The notes under the pieces: generated by a model
Told to the model about the DNA's origin: nothing
Database searches by the model: none
Seen by the model: only the letters and a program-made list of their open reading frames with translations
Assembly (NCBI GenBank): GCA_043820105.1
Contig: JBDREC010000027.1
Coordinates: 1 to 48,256 of the forward strand
Origin: JBDREC01 sp043820105 [NCBI: Pseudomonadota bacterium]
GTDB lineage: Bacteria; Bdellovibrionota_F; JAHFAK01
Length of the DNA stretch: 48,256 nt
Direction of reading: 5' to 3'
Made by a program: the position numbers and the translations under genes
In this document: positions 1 through 9,500 of the stretch, in pieces
How the letters are laid out: every line of letters starts with the position of its first letter
Position numbering within the stretch: the first letter of the stretch is position 1

Positions 1-260
1 AAATCTATCTGCTCCCAATAAAGATTAGCACTATTAAATGTGGCGTTATGTTCAACTAGCTTGCTTGCCCAATCCTTTCTTGCTTCAGGATTATAAACTT
101 TACTGCCTCCACATAAAATCCCTTTCATTCTAAACAAAGACTTTAAACGACACTTAGATCTTCTAATATCCTTAGTTACTTTAGAATAAGTATTCATTAG
201 TTCTCTAAATTCTTGTCTCCTTTTTTGAACAGGATGAACTACTTCCTTTAAACGATTAAA
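1..260 (-). mobile_element. IS110-family transposase fragment
   Basis: Translating the minus strand from 260 down to 1 gives one open frame rich in Arg and Lys that ends off the left edge of the window. Its order of motifs resembles the middle region of IS110-type (DEDD) transposases: an HPVQKRRQEFRELMN segment, a KCRLKSLFRMKGI segment, then VYNPEARKDWASKL. An in-frame TAA at 261-263 and no convincing N-terminal catalytic part upstream indicate a 5'-truncated copy. The C-terminal part may continue outside the window. Identification is by remembered family pattern, so the family name is moderately sure and the truncation at the N-terminal side is clearer. Confidence 0.55.
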
Positions 261-371
261 TTATGCTTTTCTTGTTGATTTCTTCCTGTTTTGAATTATT
301 TTAAGTTTTATACTTTAACGATGTCTCAGAAAGTTCCTATGAATTTTACGGGGTTAAATTAAGGAAATAAA

Positions 372-1001
372 ATGAACAAGCTTATCCTTATATTTGCAAT
401 GTTTATTTTTCTAAATATCTTTGCACAAGATAAATTTAAAATATTTTCTCCTCCCAATAATATTGGATTTGGAAAAAGCTCTGACTGCACGGAGCTAATG
501 CCTTTTGTTGTTAACGGACCCTTGGTTGAAGAAGATGGATTTCCTGTTGGTGGTTATATAGACAATTTCAATATTAAAAAAGATTGGGCTGATCCTGCTT
601 TAAAATCTGGAAATTTTTCAATGCAAAATGGAATATTTGGAATGAAGGGCAATGGAACAATGTTTATGGTTAGCTATGAAAATAGAAATTCTGTTGAAAA
701 CATACGCTGGGCTTTTCAAAATGGGATGATGCTAATTATAAACGGAAATAATATTTGCAATCCCAATAGTACAAATAATCATTTTACACGCTCTGGCATT
801 GGTTTTCGAGCAGATGGCTCTTTCGTAGTAGTAATTTCTCTTGTTCCTTGTACCTTTTGGGAATTGGCCCAAACTTTACTTGAAAATGCTTGTACAAATG
901 CAATTTATTTAGATGGCGGGCCACCCGTTGGATATTCAAGCTTTAATCCTGATGAAAAGCTTGGCCTGCAAGCAGAATTAATCAAGTTACAATTTTTTTA
1001 A
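372..1001 (+). CDS. YigE-like secreted phosphodiester glycosidase (NAGPA/DUF2233 domain)
   Basis: A 209-residue protein with a signal peptide (residues 1-18, cleavage near FA-QD), so it is expected outside the cytoplasm. Hallmarks of the phosphodiester glycosidase (NAGPA-like) fold are visible: an early CTELMPFVVNGP segment as in YigE proteins, a central NGIFG segment, a SGIGFRADGSFVVV strand, and the C-terminal YLDGGPP motif with Asp181, the most conserved part of the family. The family removes GlcNAc or related sugars linked by phosphodiester bonds; the substrate here is unknown. Start ATG at 372 has AAGGA at 362-366 just upstream. It stands alone between an insertion-sequence fragment and gene remnants. 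Confidence 0.75.
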   Translation: MNKLILIFAMFIFLNIFAQDKFKIFSPPNNIGFGKSSDCTELMPFVVNGPLVEEDGFPVGGYIDNFNIKKDWADPALKSGNFSMQNGIFGMKGNGTMFMVSYENRNSVENIRWAFQNGMMLIINGNNICNPNSTNNHFTRSGIGFRADGSFVVVISLVPCTFWELAQTLLENACTNAIYLDGGPPVGYSSFNPDEKLGLQAELIKLQFF

Positions 1002-1022
1002 ATAATAAATCTGTAGTTTCAA

Positions 1023-1154
1023 TTATCTTCCTGCACTTCCCCCACCTACACTAGCAACAGCGGTTACACTTCTCTGTGTACTATCATCTACCTCACTTGA
1101 CGGTGTTTTAAAACCTAATACATTGCTTGTACCATGTATGGTAATTGATATTAA
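1023..1154 (-). pseudogene. Small coding-like remnant (unknown)
   Basis: The minus strand is open from 1154 to a TAA at 1023-1025 (43 codons) and reads like the end of a real protein, with segments HGTSNVLGFKTPSS and SVTAVASVGGGSAGR. No start codon fits, and the same frame upstream is broken by TGA codons. This looks like the 3' end of a decayed gene. I do not recognise the family. Compositional impression only; it could be chance. Confidence 0.25.
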
Positions 1155-1275
1155 TCATAAAATTTTGTTCTTTAAATTTCATGATGTTGACTCTGATTGA
1201 GCTTGATGTTTTACGATGGAGTTTATTATTATTTATTTATTCATTTATTTATTATTTTATAGGAAATTGATTATT

Positions 1276-2088
1276 ATGAAAATTAATATTTCAAAAAAAC
1301 AATATAGAACATTAATGAAACTATCTGCAATCAGTGAATTTGTTTTAGAAGATATAGAAGATGTAGAATTTAATAAAGACATTAAGGATACGATAAATTA
1401 CATGGGGTCCTTGGCAAAAGAATTTGGTGAAGAAAACATTATTTGTAAAGATGATCATGAAAACTATTATTTTAATGATGATTATTTTGAAGAAAATTTA
1501 CTTCCATTTATAGAAGATTTTGAGGAATTTTCCTTTTGGGAAGAGCTGGGATATAAGTTAGGCAAAAGAGATGCTATTTTAGAACTTGGTGAAAAAGCAA
1601 AAAGGAAAAGAAATCAGTATAAAAAAATATTCCCATACCTTGCTGTTTTGAACCAGATTCTTTTACGTACAATGGACCAGCTTAAATATGATGGATCTGA
1701 TTTATCTTTTTTCAAAGCAAAAGAAAATTTAATCTATGGAATGATAAATTCAGATGAAAGACTAATGAAATTGGATGACAGTAATAATGTTTTAAATATT
1801 CTTTCTTTAATAGAAGAAGTAAAACACATATTAATTCAGAATAATAATATGTTTTTTGAAATGCAGGTGATATTAATAAATCTAGGGCTAAATAATATTA
1901 ACTTGAATTATTTTAAACTTATAGACCAGGTTCAGGCAGCAGATGAAATTATGTCAGAATTAGAAGGATTACTAGATAAATTAAACAGTGAATATGTCAA
2001 TAGGGTTCCCAATTTGCGTGAAAAAAGATTTAACGATATTCTTGTTGAGGAGCTGGAAGCTTTAAGGGAAAAAATATTTAGCGTATAA
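1276..2088 (+). CDS. Hypothetical cytoplasmic protein
   Basis: I choose the ATG at 1276 (270 residues) because the frame upstream to 1216 encodes only an Ile/Tyr/Leu low-complexity stretch, while AGGAA lies at 1261-1265. The protein opens with KINISKKQYRTLMKL, and around residues 70-100 has an acidic, aromatic segment (DDYFEENLLPFIEDFEEF, then FWEELGYKLGKRD). Together these resemble a widespread small hypothetical family that starts with a KxQYxxLxKL motif and has an FWxEL-xRD motif. The second half (about residues 120-270) is helical and leucine-rich with no motif I know. No signal peptide or membrane segment. Function unknown. Confidence 0.6.
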   Translation: MKINISKKQYRTLMKLSAISEFVLEDIEDVEFNKDIKDTINYMGSLAKEFGEENIICKDDHENYYFNDDYFEENLLPFIEDFEEFSFWEELGYKLGKRDAILELGEKAKRKRNQYKKIFPYLAVLNQILLRTMDQLKYDGSDLSFFKAKENLIYGMINSDERLMKLDDSNNVLNILSLIEEVKHILIQNNNMFFEMQVILINLGLNNINLNYFKLIDQVQAADEIMSELEGLLDKLNSEYVNRVPNLREKRFNDILVEELEALREKIFSV

Positions 2089-2185
2089 AAAGATTAGATA
2101 GCCAATTTCAAGGAATCCTCAAGCCATGTCCTGATAATTTCATTTATATGGTACAAAACAATCTACAGGAGTCGGCGCTTACAAA

Positions 2186-2335
2186 TTAAATTGATAGATT
2201 CTCCTGGCATCTCGTTTGCAAAAAATCTTTCAACTTTGCGTCTAAATTACTTGCTTTGCTTTTATCTTGAAGAATAGGATAATTTGATAACTCTAAATAA
2301 TTGCTTAGAAACTTTACCCAATCTTCCATTTTCAT
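2186..2335 (-). pseudogene. RhuM-like C-terminal remnant
   Basis: Reading the minus strand from the ATG at 2335 gives 49 codons ending at TAA 2186-2188. The segment MEDWVKFLSNYLELSNYPIL followed by QDKSKASNLDAKLK resembles the C-terminal region of RhuM-family proteins (MxDWxxxLxxFL ... xxGKxSxxxA). The large N-terminal DNA-binding-like part is absent, so this is a remnant rather than a working gene. Just downstream on the same strand (2094-2162) a second short open stretch, NEIIRTWLEDSLKLAI, also looks coding-like. Both suggest decay of accessory genes. Confidence 0.4.
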
Positions 2336-2370
2336 AATTATCTGTTTTTCAGCTCTAATTATTTCGCGGC

Positions 2371-4722
2371 TTATTGTTCATCAACAAAGCTGTTAAGATA
2401 ATCAAGAACTTTCAAATATTCTTCCTGGATTCCCTTATCAAAAATTGAAATCCCAGGTCCTCTACTCGTCGAATAATATAGTTTTTTATCATGAAAGATA
2501 TTCATTGATGGAGAAGATAATGAAAAATTCATCATTGATAAATATTCCATATTAGAATTTATTAAATTTGAAAAATCCCTGTAATACATTGCATAAATAT
2601 CAATTTTTCCAGAAACCTTCTGGGCAATTTCTTTATAAAGTTCAACAACATTTCTATTTTTATCTTCTAATACTAGTAATATTGATAACTTATCGGCTTT
2701 AACAACAAGCTTTTCAAAATCCCAGACTTCAATCATTTTAACTGAATATGGATCCTGGCTTAATAATTGGCTAGCAGGTATTTGCATCAGATCTTCAAGG
2801 TGTGGATAAGTTTTCTTTTTCTCTAAAATCAATAGCTTATCACTTAGTTCCTGATAAAATTCAGATGCTAAAACTTGAGGCAATTTAGCTTCAAAAGCTT
2901 TCTTTAAAGCGAGTAATGAATAGTAATAAAGACCAAGAATACGTTCATCTAACTTATCAACTGATTGCTGCCAATTTCTAAAAAACAATGAGCTCATAAG
3001 AGAGGCAAAAAATTCATATTTATCATCTTGAGGATGCCCTCCCATTCCTGCTTCAAGAAAATTTTTCTCAGCCAAAGCATTAAAAAATGCATCATCTGAT
3101 GATTTTTTAATCTTAACAAAAAGATCTTTAAATTCTTCAAAGTTGCTAATGCCATATTGAAAATCTAGCACATGGAACATTTCATGGGCCAGAATAAACT
3201 CACCACCTTGATTAATTGTGTCAGCTATTTCATCCCAAATATAAACAACAGCTGGATTTCCAAATGATACGCAAGCATTACTTTGCAAAGAAGGAATGTA
3301 AATAAATGCCTTTACACAGGTACCAGGCTCAAATGATAACCACTTTTCCACGTCAAATGCAGTCTTTACAGCCTTTTCAAATATTGGCCCAAATTTTCCA
3401 AGTTGACCTTCCTTAATAAAGGAAAAAAGATAATATGGCTTTTCAGGGCTTGCCTCTAAAAGAGGCTGAAATAGCCTATAAGAGAAAAAATATGGAATAT
3501 CTTCAAGACCATATTTTGAAAAATCTACGCCATGGATAGAATAATCACTATTGTTAGCATGACTATCCATGTCTAAATTGTAGCCTGGAACCACGATAAA
3601 TCCCAAAAACAGTTCCTTGCCAGTTGAAATTTGAACACCAATATTTGTAAAAATTGCATTCCCATACTTATCAAAGTAAACTTGCCCTGCATTCTCTTGA
3701 TTTTCAACTAGATATTGGTATTTTTTCATAGTTTTTTTATTTTTAACCTGAATTTCTATATAATCAACAGGTCCTTTAATCTCTAGAGGCCCAAAGTCTA
3801 CTTGCCTCAAACCCTTTCGATCAAGTCTCAACTCTAAATCTATTCCAGCAAACATGTGCATCTGATTTCCTCTGTCAATGTCCTGATCTGCTTTTCTTGC
3901 TCTAACATAAATATTAAAATCATTGGATAGGTTTTTAAATTGCCTTCTTGCTGCTTTTTGATTCCCACTTAAATCCCTGGCCTTACCCTCATAAAATTGA
4001 AAAACTCTCATTTCTTTAAGCTTAGTGTCTTCTGCTTGAGTAAGTGCTGCTAAGCTTGCAACAGCACCATTAAAATCATAAGTTTTCCAAAAAGCTGAAG
4101 CTTCAGAAATTAAACTATCCACTGCTTCATCAAGGTTAATTTCACTTATTTTAATTGTTTTCCTAAAAACCTCCCTATTTTCAACCCAATTCCACATTAA
4201 AAGCTCAAAAGATTCCTCATTTTCACTAAGGTGCAGAGTAAGAAAAGGAATATTAATTTCAATACCCTTGTCTACTGAAGCCAGAGTATGGCCTTCAAAT
4301 AATTTTAGACTTATAGTTTCCATAAGAACATCTAAATTCAAATCACCTAGTTCATAAAATGGAATTTCAACACTGTCTACATATCCAGCATGGTCAAAAA
4401 ATATCACCCCATTTTCTTCTGAATTTTTTTCTCTAATTTTATCCACAAAAGGCTTATTTAATCCACGCATAAACTCATCTTCAAAAATTAAAGGAATTGA
4501 ATTATATTTAAGCATTTCATATTTAAAACCACGCAATCCTTTTAAAAGCAGGATATATTTTTCATTTCTTTCAGATAAATTCAAATCAGATTTTGAAGTC
4601 CCTATTTGCACTTCTTCTTGAGCAAATGCATTAAAACCAGACAAGATAAAAAGAAATAATATAGTAAAACAAATATTCCGCGAAAAATATCTTTTCATGT
4701 TTATCTGTATTTTCAATAGCAT
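2371..4722 (-). CDS. Exported zincin-like protein with HEMFH motif
   Basis: A 783-residue protein. The start ATG at 4722 is supported by GAGGAG at 4730-4735. A signal peptide covers about residues 1-34 (hydrophobic core then AFA-Q), so it is secreted or periplasmic. Around residues 205-290 there is a helical, Ala-rich part that could be TPR-like. The HExxH motif of zinc peptidases occurs at residues 513-517 (AHEMFHVLDF), followed by an acidic/aromatic stretch (KYEFFASLM) that could supply the third ligand. I do not recognise a named peptidase family, so proteolytic activity is inferred from the motif only. It is divergent from the lipoprotein gene at 4966. Confidence 0.65.
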   Translation of the reverse strand: MLLKIQINMKRYFSRNICFTILFLFILSGFNAFAQEEVQIGTSKSDLNLSERNEKYILLLKGLRGFKYEMLKYNSIPLIFEDEFMRGLNKPFVDKIREKNSEENGVIFFDHAGYVDSVEIPFYELGDLNLDVLMETISLKLFEGHTLASVDKGIEINIPFLTLHLSENEESFELLMWNWVENREVFRKTIKISEINLDEAVDSLISEASAFWKTYDFNGAVASLAALTQAEDTKLKEMRVFQFYEGKARDLSGNQKAARRQFKNLSNDFNIYVRARKADQDIDRGNQMHMFAGIDLELRLDRKGLRQVDFGPLEIKGPVDYIEIQVKNKKTMKKYQYLVENQENAGQVYFDKYGNAIFTNIGVQISTGKELFLGFIVVPGYNLDMDSHANNSDYSIHGVDFSKYGLEDIPYFFSYRLFQPLLEASPEKPYYLFSFIKEGQLGKFGPIFEKAVKTAFDVEKWLSFEPGTCVKAFIYIPSLQSNACVSFGNPAVVYIWDEIADTINQGGEFILAHEMFHVLDFQYGISNFEEFKDLFVKIKKSSDDAFFNALAEKNFLEAGMGGHPQDDKYEFFASLMSSLFFRNWQQSVDKLDERILGLYYYSLLALKKAFEAKLPQVLASEFYQELSDKLLILEKKKTYPHLEDLMQIPASQLLSQDPYSVKMIEVWDFEKLVVKADKLSILLVLEDKNRNVVELYKEIAQKVSGKIDIYAMYYRDFSNLINSNMEYLSMMNFSLSSPSMNIFHDKKLYYSTSRGPGISIFDKGIQEEYLKVLDYLNSFVDEQ

Positions 4723-4867
4723 ACGAAAACTCCTCTACCTTTACATTGACTAATATCTTATATCCTAATTTATATTTTATCATAATTAATGAATAATCCA
4801 AAACTAATTATTAAGCCTAGATCCAAGTAATTCTAGCAATCAATATTAAGGAATTTATGAATATAAT

Positions 4868-4896
4868 TTGTAAATTTATGAATAATATAATATAAT
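4868..4896 (+). promoter_or_regulatory. Putative sigma-70 promoter for the lipoprotein gene
   Basis: TTGTAA (4868-4873) and TATAAT (4891-4896) are separated by 17 bp, about 70 bp before the likely start codon at 4966. The -10 box is perfect and the -35 box matches 4 of 6. The surroundings are very AT-rich, so chance matches are possible. Confidence 0.4.
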
Positions 4897-4965
4897 GGAA
4901 ATATCATCATTTTGCTTGTGGCTAAAGTATCGGGATTATGGCTAGACTTGGGAGAAAAATTGAAA

Positions 4966-6462
4966 ATGAAATTTCTATATAAGTTAGTAATATTTTTTTT
5001 GATTTTTGCTATCTTTTCCTGCACGAAAAATGAAGCTGGTGATGATCAAAATCAATCAAATGAAAATGAAAATCTATCCACAATAACAGCCTACATAGAC
5101 TATGAAGATCTTTTAGAAAATGAAGACCTAATTAATTTTGATAATTCAATAACTTATGATTTCGCAGCATCTAGCTCCGGGATTATTTCGCCAGTCACCA
5201 TCCCTACTCCTGCTTTTTTAAAGGAAGTCAAATCTCCTCAATATAAATCAATAAAGAATAGTAGCCAAAATATCAATCCACTTTACTGGGTTGCAACAAA
5301 TCTTGATTTAAAAGCAGAAACTTTATCAAGTGATATTACAGCAAGTGATTCATGGATTACATGGGCCCTACCTGATGCATCAACGTGGATTGCATCTGTT
5401 TCTGTTGAGCAAAATGAAACCTTTAGACTTTATTTAGTCTCGCCTTCATGCATTGATCTTACTGATTGCTTACTAACACTCAATAAAGATTCAATTGTTG
5501 AATACGAATCATTTTATGGAGCTAAGCAATTTAGTGTTTCAACAATAAGCGACTATGATATTGGAACTTTATCACTTGATGCAAATTTTACAGAACCTGT
5601 CCTGGCTAGCTCTAACATTGCCATTTCACTTGATGGTTTTGAAGAAAAAGGCACACTGAATACCAATGCCCTGGCAATTTATACTGTTGAAAACTCAGGC
5701 AGCTATTATTCTGAAGCCACGTTATCAAATAGTAATATGGTTGAATATAATGAGCCAGCCTCTACTAATTCACAATTCCTTAAGTGCGATAGTGAAAATG
5801 AATATTACCTGACCTTAAGCCCTTCAGAAAATGCTAGCTCATTAATCAAAGATGAAACAATTAGAGCTATTTCTGTTTACGCATCCATTAAGGTTCATGA
5901 TAATAACAGTGATGAAACATATAAATATGTGCTTATTTCTGAATTTGCCTCTGAAGTTGAAAGTTTAGCTTCAAAACAGATGTTTAAAGTAAGATTACAA
6001 GAAGATCCTGATAATCCAGATGATTCATATTTAACAGTAAATATTCTTGAAAATACAACAATAAGTCTGGCGACTTATTTAAATGATAGCTCATATGCTG
6101 GGGCAAAGCTTGAAAAAGGCAAATGGTACTTCTTTGTGCTAACAATGTACTTTTTTGGTGAAGCCTCAAATAAAAAGATTGGCTCAGATCTTTATGTTTT
6201 TAATGAAGCAGGACAAGGCACCAGGGTAACTGGATATGAATCTATTGCAAATATCTCTAATTTTTCAGATTATGAATGGGCCGAAGCATTTTCTGTCTGC
6301 CACTTCAATCAAAATAATAATGGAGAAGCTTTGCAAGGTATCTCAGCTATTCCAAATATCTATCTGGATAATATTAATATTTATGCAAAAATCACCTCTC
6401 AAGCTCAAGCAACAAGTATTTTCAATATTGAAAAAGAAAAAGTTGCATATTTCAACAATTAG
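4966..6462 (+). CDS. Outer-surface lipoprotein, paralogue of the 19017 gene
   Basis: The open frame begins further upstream (TTG at 4912), but the ATG at 4966 puts a normal lipoprotein signal at the N-terminus: Lys, hydrophobic core, then IFSC as lipobox, followed by a Ser/Asn/Glu/Asp linker. GGAG at 4951-4954 could also serve a TTG at 4960, two codons earlier. The mature part starts with ITAYIDYEDLL and has an SGIISPVTIPTPAFLK segment shared almost exactly with the protein at 19017-20519. The C-terminal third has a KGKWYFFVLTMYFF segment that resembles the strand pattern of LamG/concanavalin-like folds. Role unknown; a surface-exposed binding or structural lipoprotein is inferred. The kinase-regulator gene follows about 110 bp downstream. 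Confidence 0.7.
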   Translation: MKFLYKLVIFFLIFAIFSCTKNEAGDDQNQSNENENLSTITAYIDYEDLLENEDLINFDNSITYDFAASSSGIISPVTIPTPAFLKEVKSPQYKSIKNSSQNINPLYWVATNLDLKAETLSSDITASDSWITWALPDASTWIASVSVEQNETFRLYLVSPSCIDLTDCLLTLNKDSIVEYESFYGAKQFSVSTISDYDIGTLSLDANFTEPVLASSNIAISLDGFEEKGTLNTNALAIYTVENSGSYYSEATLSNSNMVEYNEPASTNSQFLKCDSENEYYLTLSPSENASSLIKDETIRAISVYASIKVHDNNSDETYKYVLISEFASEVESLASKQMFKVRLQEDPDNPDDSYLTVNILENTTISLATYLNDSSYAGAKLEKGKWYFFVLTMYFFGEASNKKIGSDLYVFNEAGQGTRVTGYESIANISNFSDYEWAEAFSVCHFNQNNNGEALQGISAIPNIYLDNINIYAKITSQAQATSIFNIEKEKVAYFNN

Positions 6463-6509
6463 CACACCCCAATCTGCCCCACAGGAATTTCTTTGTTTTA
6501 ATTTATAGT

Positions 6510-6538
6510 TTGATGTTTTATTTAGAAATTAGTAAAAT
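6510..6538 (+). promoter_or_regulatory. Putative sigma-70 promoter for the giant regulator gene
   Basis: TTGATG (6510-6515) and TAAAAT (6533-6538) are spaced by 17 bp and lie about 37 bp before the TTG start at 6575. Each box is close to consensus. It suggests the regulator is transcribed from its own promoter rather than only by read-through from the lipoprotein gene. Confidence 0.45.
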
Positions 6539-6574
6539 ATTTACTATGTTTATCTCTAAGTTTGTGAGGGAATT

Positions 6575-9500
6575 TTGAAAGATATTATCTTAGATTATTT
6601 AAAGCACATTGAAAGCTTAGAAAAATATTCATTGAGTTCTATTAAGTGTTATGTAAAAAGGCTTAATGATTTAAAAATATTTTTAGCTAAAAAACAAGAA
6701 GTAGAGCAAATTGACTTAAATGATATTAAAGCTTTTTTAAAGAATCTTGAAGATAATAACACAGCAATTGGCACCTATAATCAATATGTAACATCTATAA
6801 AGGGCTTATTAAAGTTTCAAAGCAATATTCAAAAAACAAAAGATTTAAGCAAAGAAATAAAGGTGAAGGCTAGCGAGCAAATTTCAACAATTTCAAAAAA
6901 AGCTATTATCACTTTTTTAGAGAATATTAAAGACATAGAGGATACTAATAAAACACTCTTCCTTTTATATATTCTTACAGATATCAATTTAAAAGAAACA
7001 CTCAATTTAAAGAAAAAGGATATTTTAATAGAAGAAGGCCGAATAGGAATTAAAAAATCAGAAAAAAATGTATATTCTTATTATTTAATACATACAAATA
7101 AATATGGTGTTCGCTTAAAAAAGGAGCTTTCAATAATAATTGAAAAAACAAACAAATATTTATTTGAATCATCAAAAGCAAAACCCATGTCCCCTCCCCA
7201 TGTGAATTATCTTTTTAATAAATATAAGAAATACATCCCTGAGAACTGTGATTCAATAATGAAATTAAAATCATCTGAACTCTTTCTTGGAATAAAAGGA
7301 AAAGATATTATCGTAAAAATACCCGAAAACTACGAAGTAAAAAACTTATTGGCAGACGGACTTGATTGCAATCTTTATCATTGCTATGACCATACTAGAA
7401 AAATTGATCTGGTAATTAAAATAATAAATAATCCCAGCTATTCAAATGAATCTTTTCAAAGACTAAAAAATGAATTTACCTTATTAAAATCATTAAAACA
7501 TTCATCTCTTCCAAAGGTTTATGATTTTGTTCATAAAGCAGAAGAAAAACTGGCTTTTTTTACAATGGAATTCTTTGGACAAAAAGCGCTATCTTATTTT
7601 AAGAAAAAAGTTTCTGAAAAAGATGCCCTATTTATTCTTCATACTATGCTTGAACTTCTTAGCTATTTGAAAATAAATAATATAATTCATCATGATATAA
7701 ATCCTGCTAATATTCTCTTTAAAAAAACAACAAACAATACATATGAATTAAAACTTATCGATTTTGGCCTGGCTTCAAAAAAAGAAAGCTGCACATGCAA
7801 TTGCACAATAAAAGGAACTAACTACTTTATTGCTCCTGAGATTGTTTTTAATAAAAAAGCAACTTATAGAAGCGATATCTATTCGCTTGGAATCACTCTT
7901 TATAATATTTTATGCGAAGATTTTCCATTTTCAACAGAAAATCCTGACAAAATGTTAAAAGATATCAAAAGCAATAGTTATGTTTTATTAAATCAAAAAA
8001 ATAAAAAAATATCAGATAAGTTTTCTGATATAATTGCAAAAATGACTGTTTATGACCCTGACAAACGATATCAAAATGAAAATATCATAAAAAAAGAGAT
8101 CCAAACTTTCTTACAAAGTGGGGAGCTATTTGAAGATAGCAGTGAAAATGAAATCATAATCAGACTCCCAGACTATGTAAAAAAGAATGAAGAATTAGAA
8201 GAAATTATTTCAGACATGAATATGATCTATTCAGATGCAATTATTCATGCAAACCCACAGATTAATATCATTTCTGGAGAAACTTCTATTGGAAAAACAA
8301 GATTGATTTCCGAAATCAAAAATCAGGCTAGCTCATCTGAGATAAATATTTTTGAGTTTGATATTGAAAAAGAAAATCCTTTAGCCTGCATCCTTGAGTT
8401 TGCCTCAAAAAACAAAGAATTTAAAGTTGAACTATCAGAAAAAGAAGAATCAAATTTGAATTCATATTCTACTAAATTACAAATGAAACTAGCTTCAATT
8501 TTAGTTAAGGAACTTCAGGCACAAAAATCTATTCTAATATTTGAACACATCGCCTATTTTAAAAGAGCCTTTTACCCTTTTTTACGCTTTCTTGTTAAAG
8601 AACTTACATCAAAAAATGTTTCAGCACTAATTATATTTTCAATAAACACTGACCATGCAGACCCCAAAATCATCAATGATATAATTACACAAAAGCAAGA
8701 AGCAAAACTAAAAACCTCAATTATTCCCCTTGACAGGTTTGCAAAAAAAGAAATTAAATTATTTGTTGAATCTTCCTTAAATAAGGCAATTGAAACAAAA
8801 CTCCTTGATTACCTGGCACAAAACAGTGGTGGTAATCCTGGCCTTGTATTAATGATATTAAATAAGCTTAATGATGATGGAGCGCTTATAAATAAAAACA
8901 ATTTTATAAGCTTAAAAGAAGAAAACCTAGTTAGCTTTGAAAATAAAACTTTAGAAATTGCAAAAAATAGAATCAAACACCTAAAAACCCTCGAAAGAAA
9001 TATTGTATCTATTTTATCAATTATTGAAATGAATATTGGAATGGATGAAATCTTCAAATTGCTTTTATCACTAAATGCTAATGCAAGTGAAACTGAAATT
9101 CTAATTATTCTTGAAGAACTAATAAAAAGAAACTTTATTTCCCAGCTTGACATTAGTCCAAGTCAAAATAATATTTTATCAAATATCAAATCTTATTCAA
9201 TTCAAGATAAAAACATTAGCAACTCCATAGACCGCATACTAATAACAAAAGAAAAGAAAGCAATTCACTTATCAATTGCACAAATGCTAGAATCACATTC
9301 GAATTTTAACAATATTCCTAAAGAAAAGATAGCTCTTCATTATAAGGCTGCTGGTGACAAAAAAATAGCATATAAATTTTTTCTTTTAGCAGCAGAAGAA
9401 AATCTTTCTATCTTTAACCTTGAAAGATCTGTCTATAATTATAAAGAAGCAATAATGCAAATTGATGATATTAGTCAAAGCATAATTACTGAAAAGAAAA

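Noticed and set aside
1216-1275. Upstream start of the hypothetical gene with a hydrophobic leader
   Set aside because: The extra 20 codons are ATT/TTA low complexity and no ribosome site precedes the ATG at 1216; the ATG at 1276 opens the conserved-looking part.
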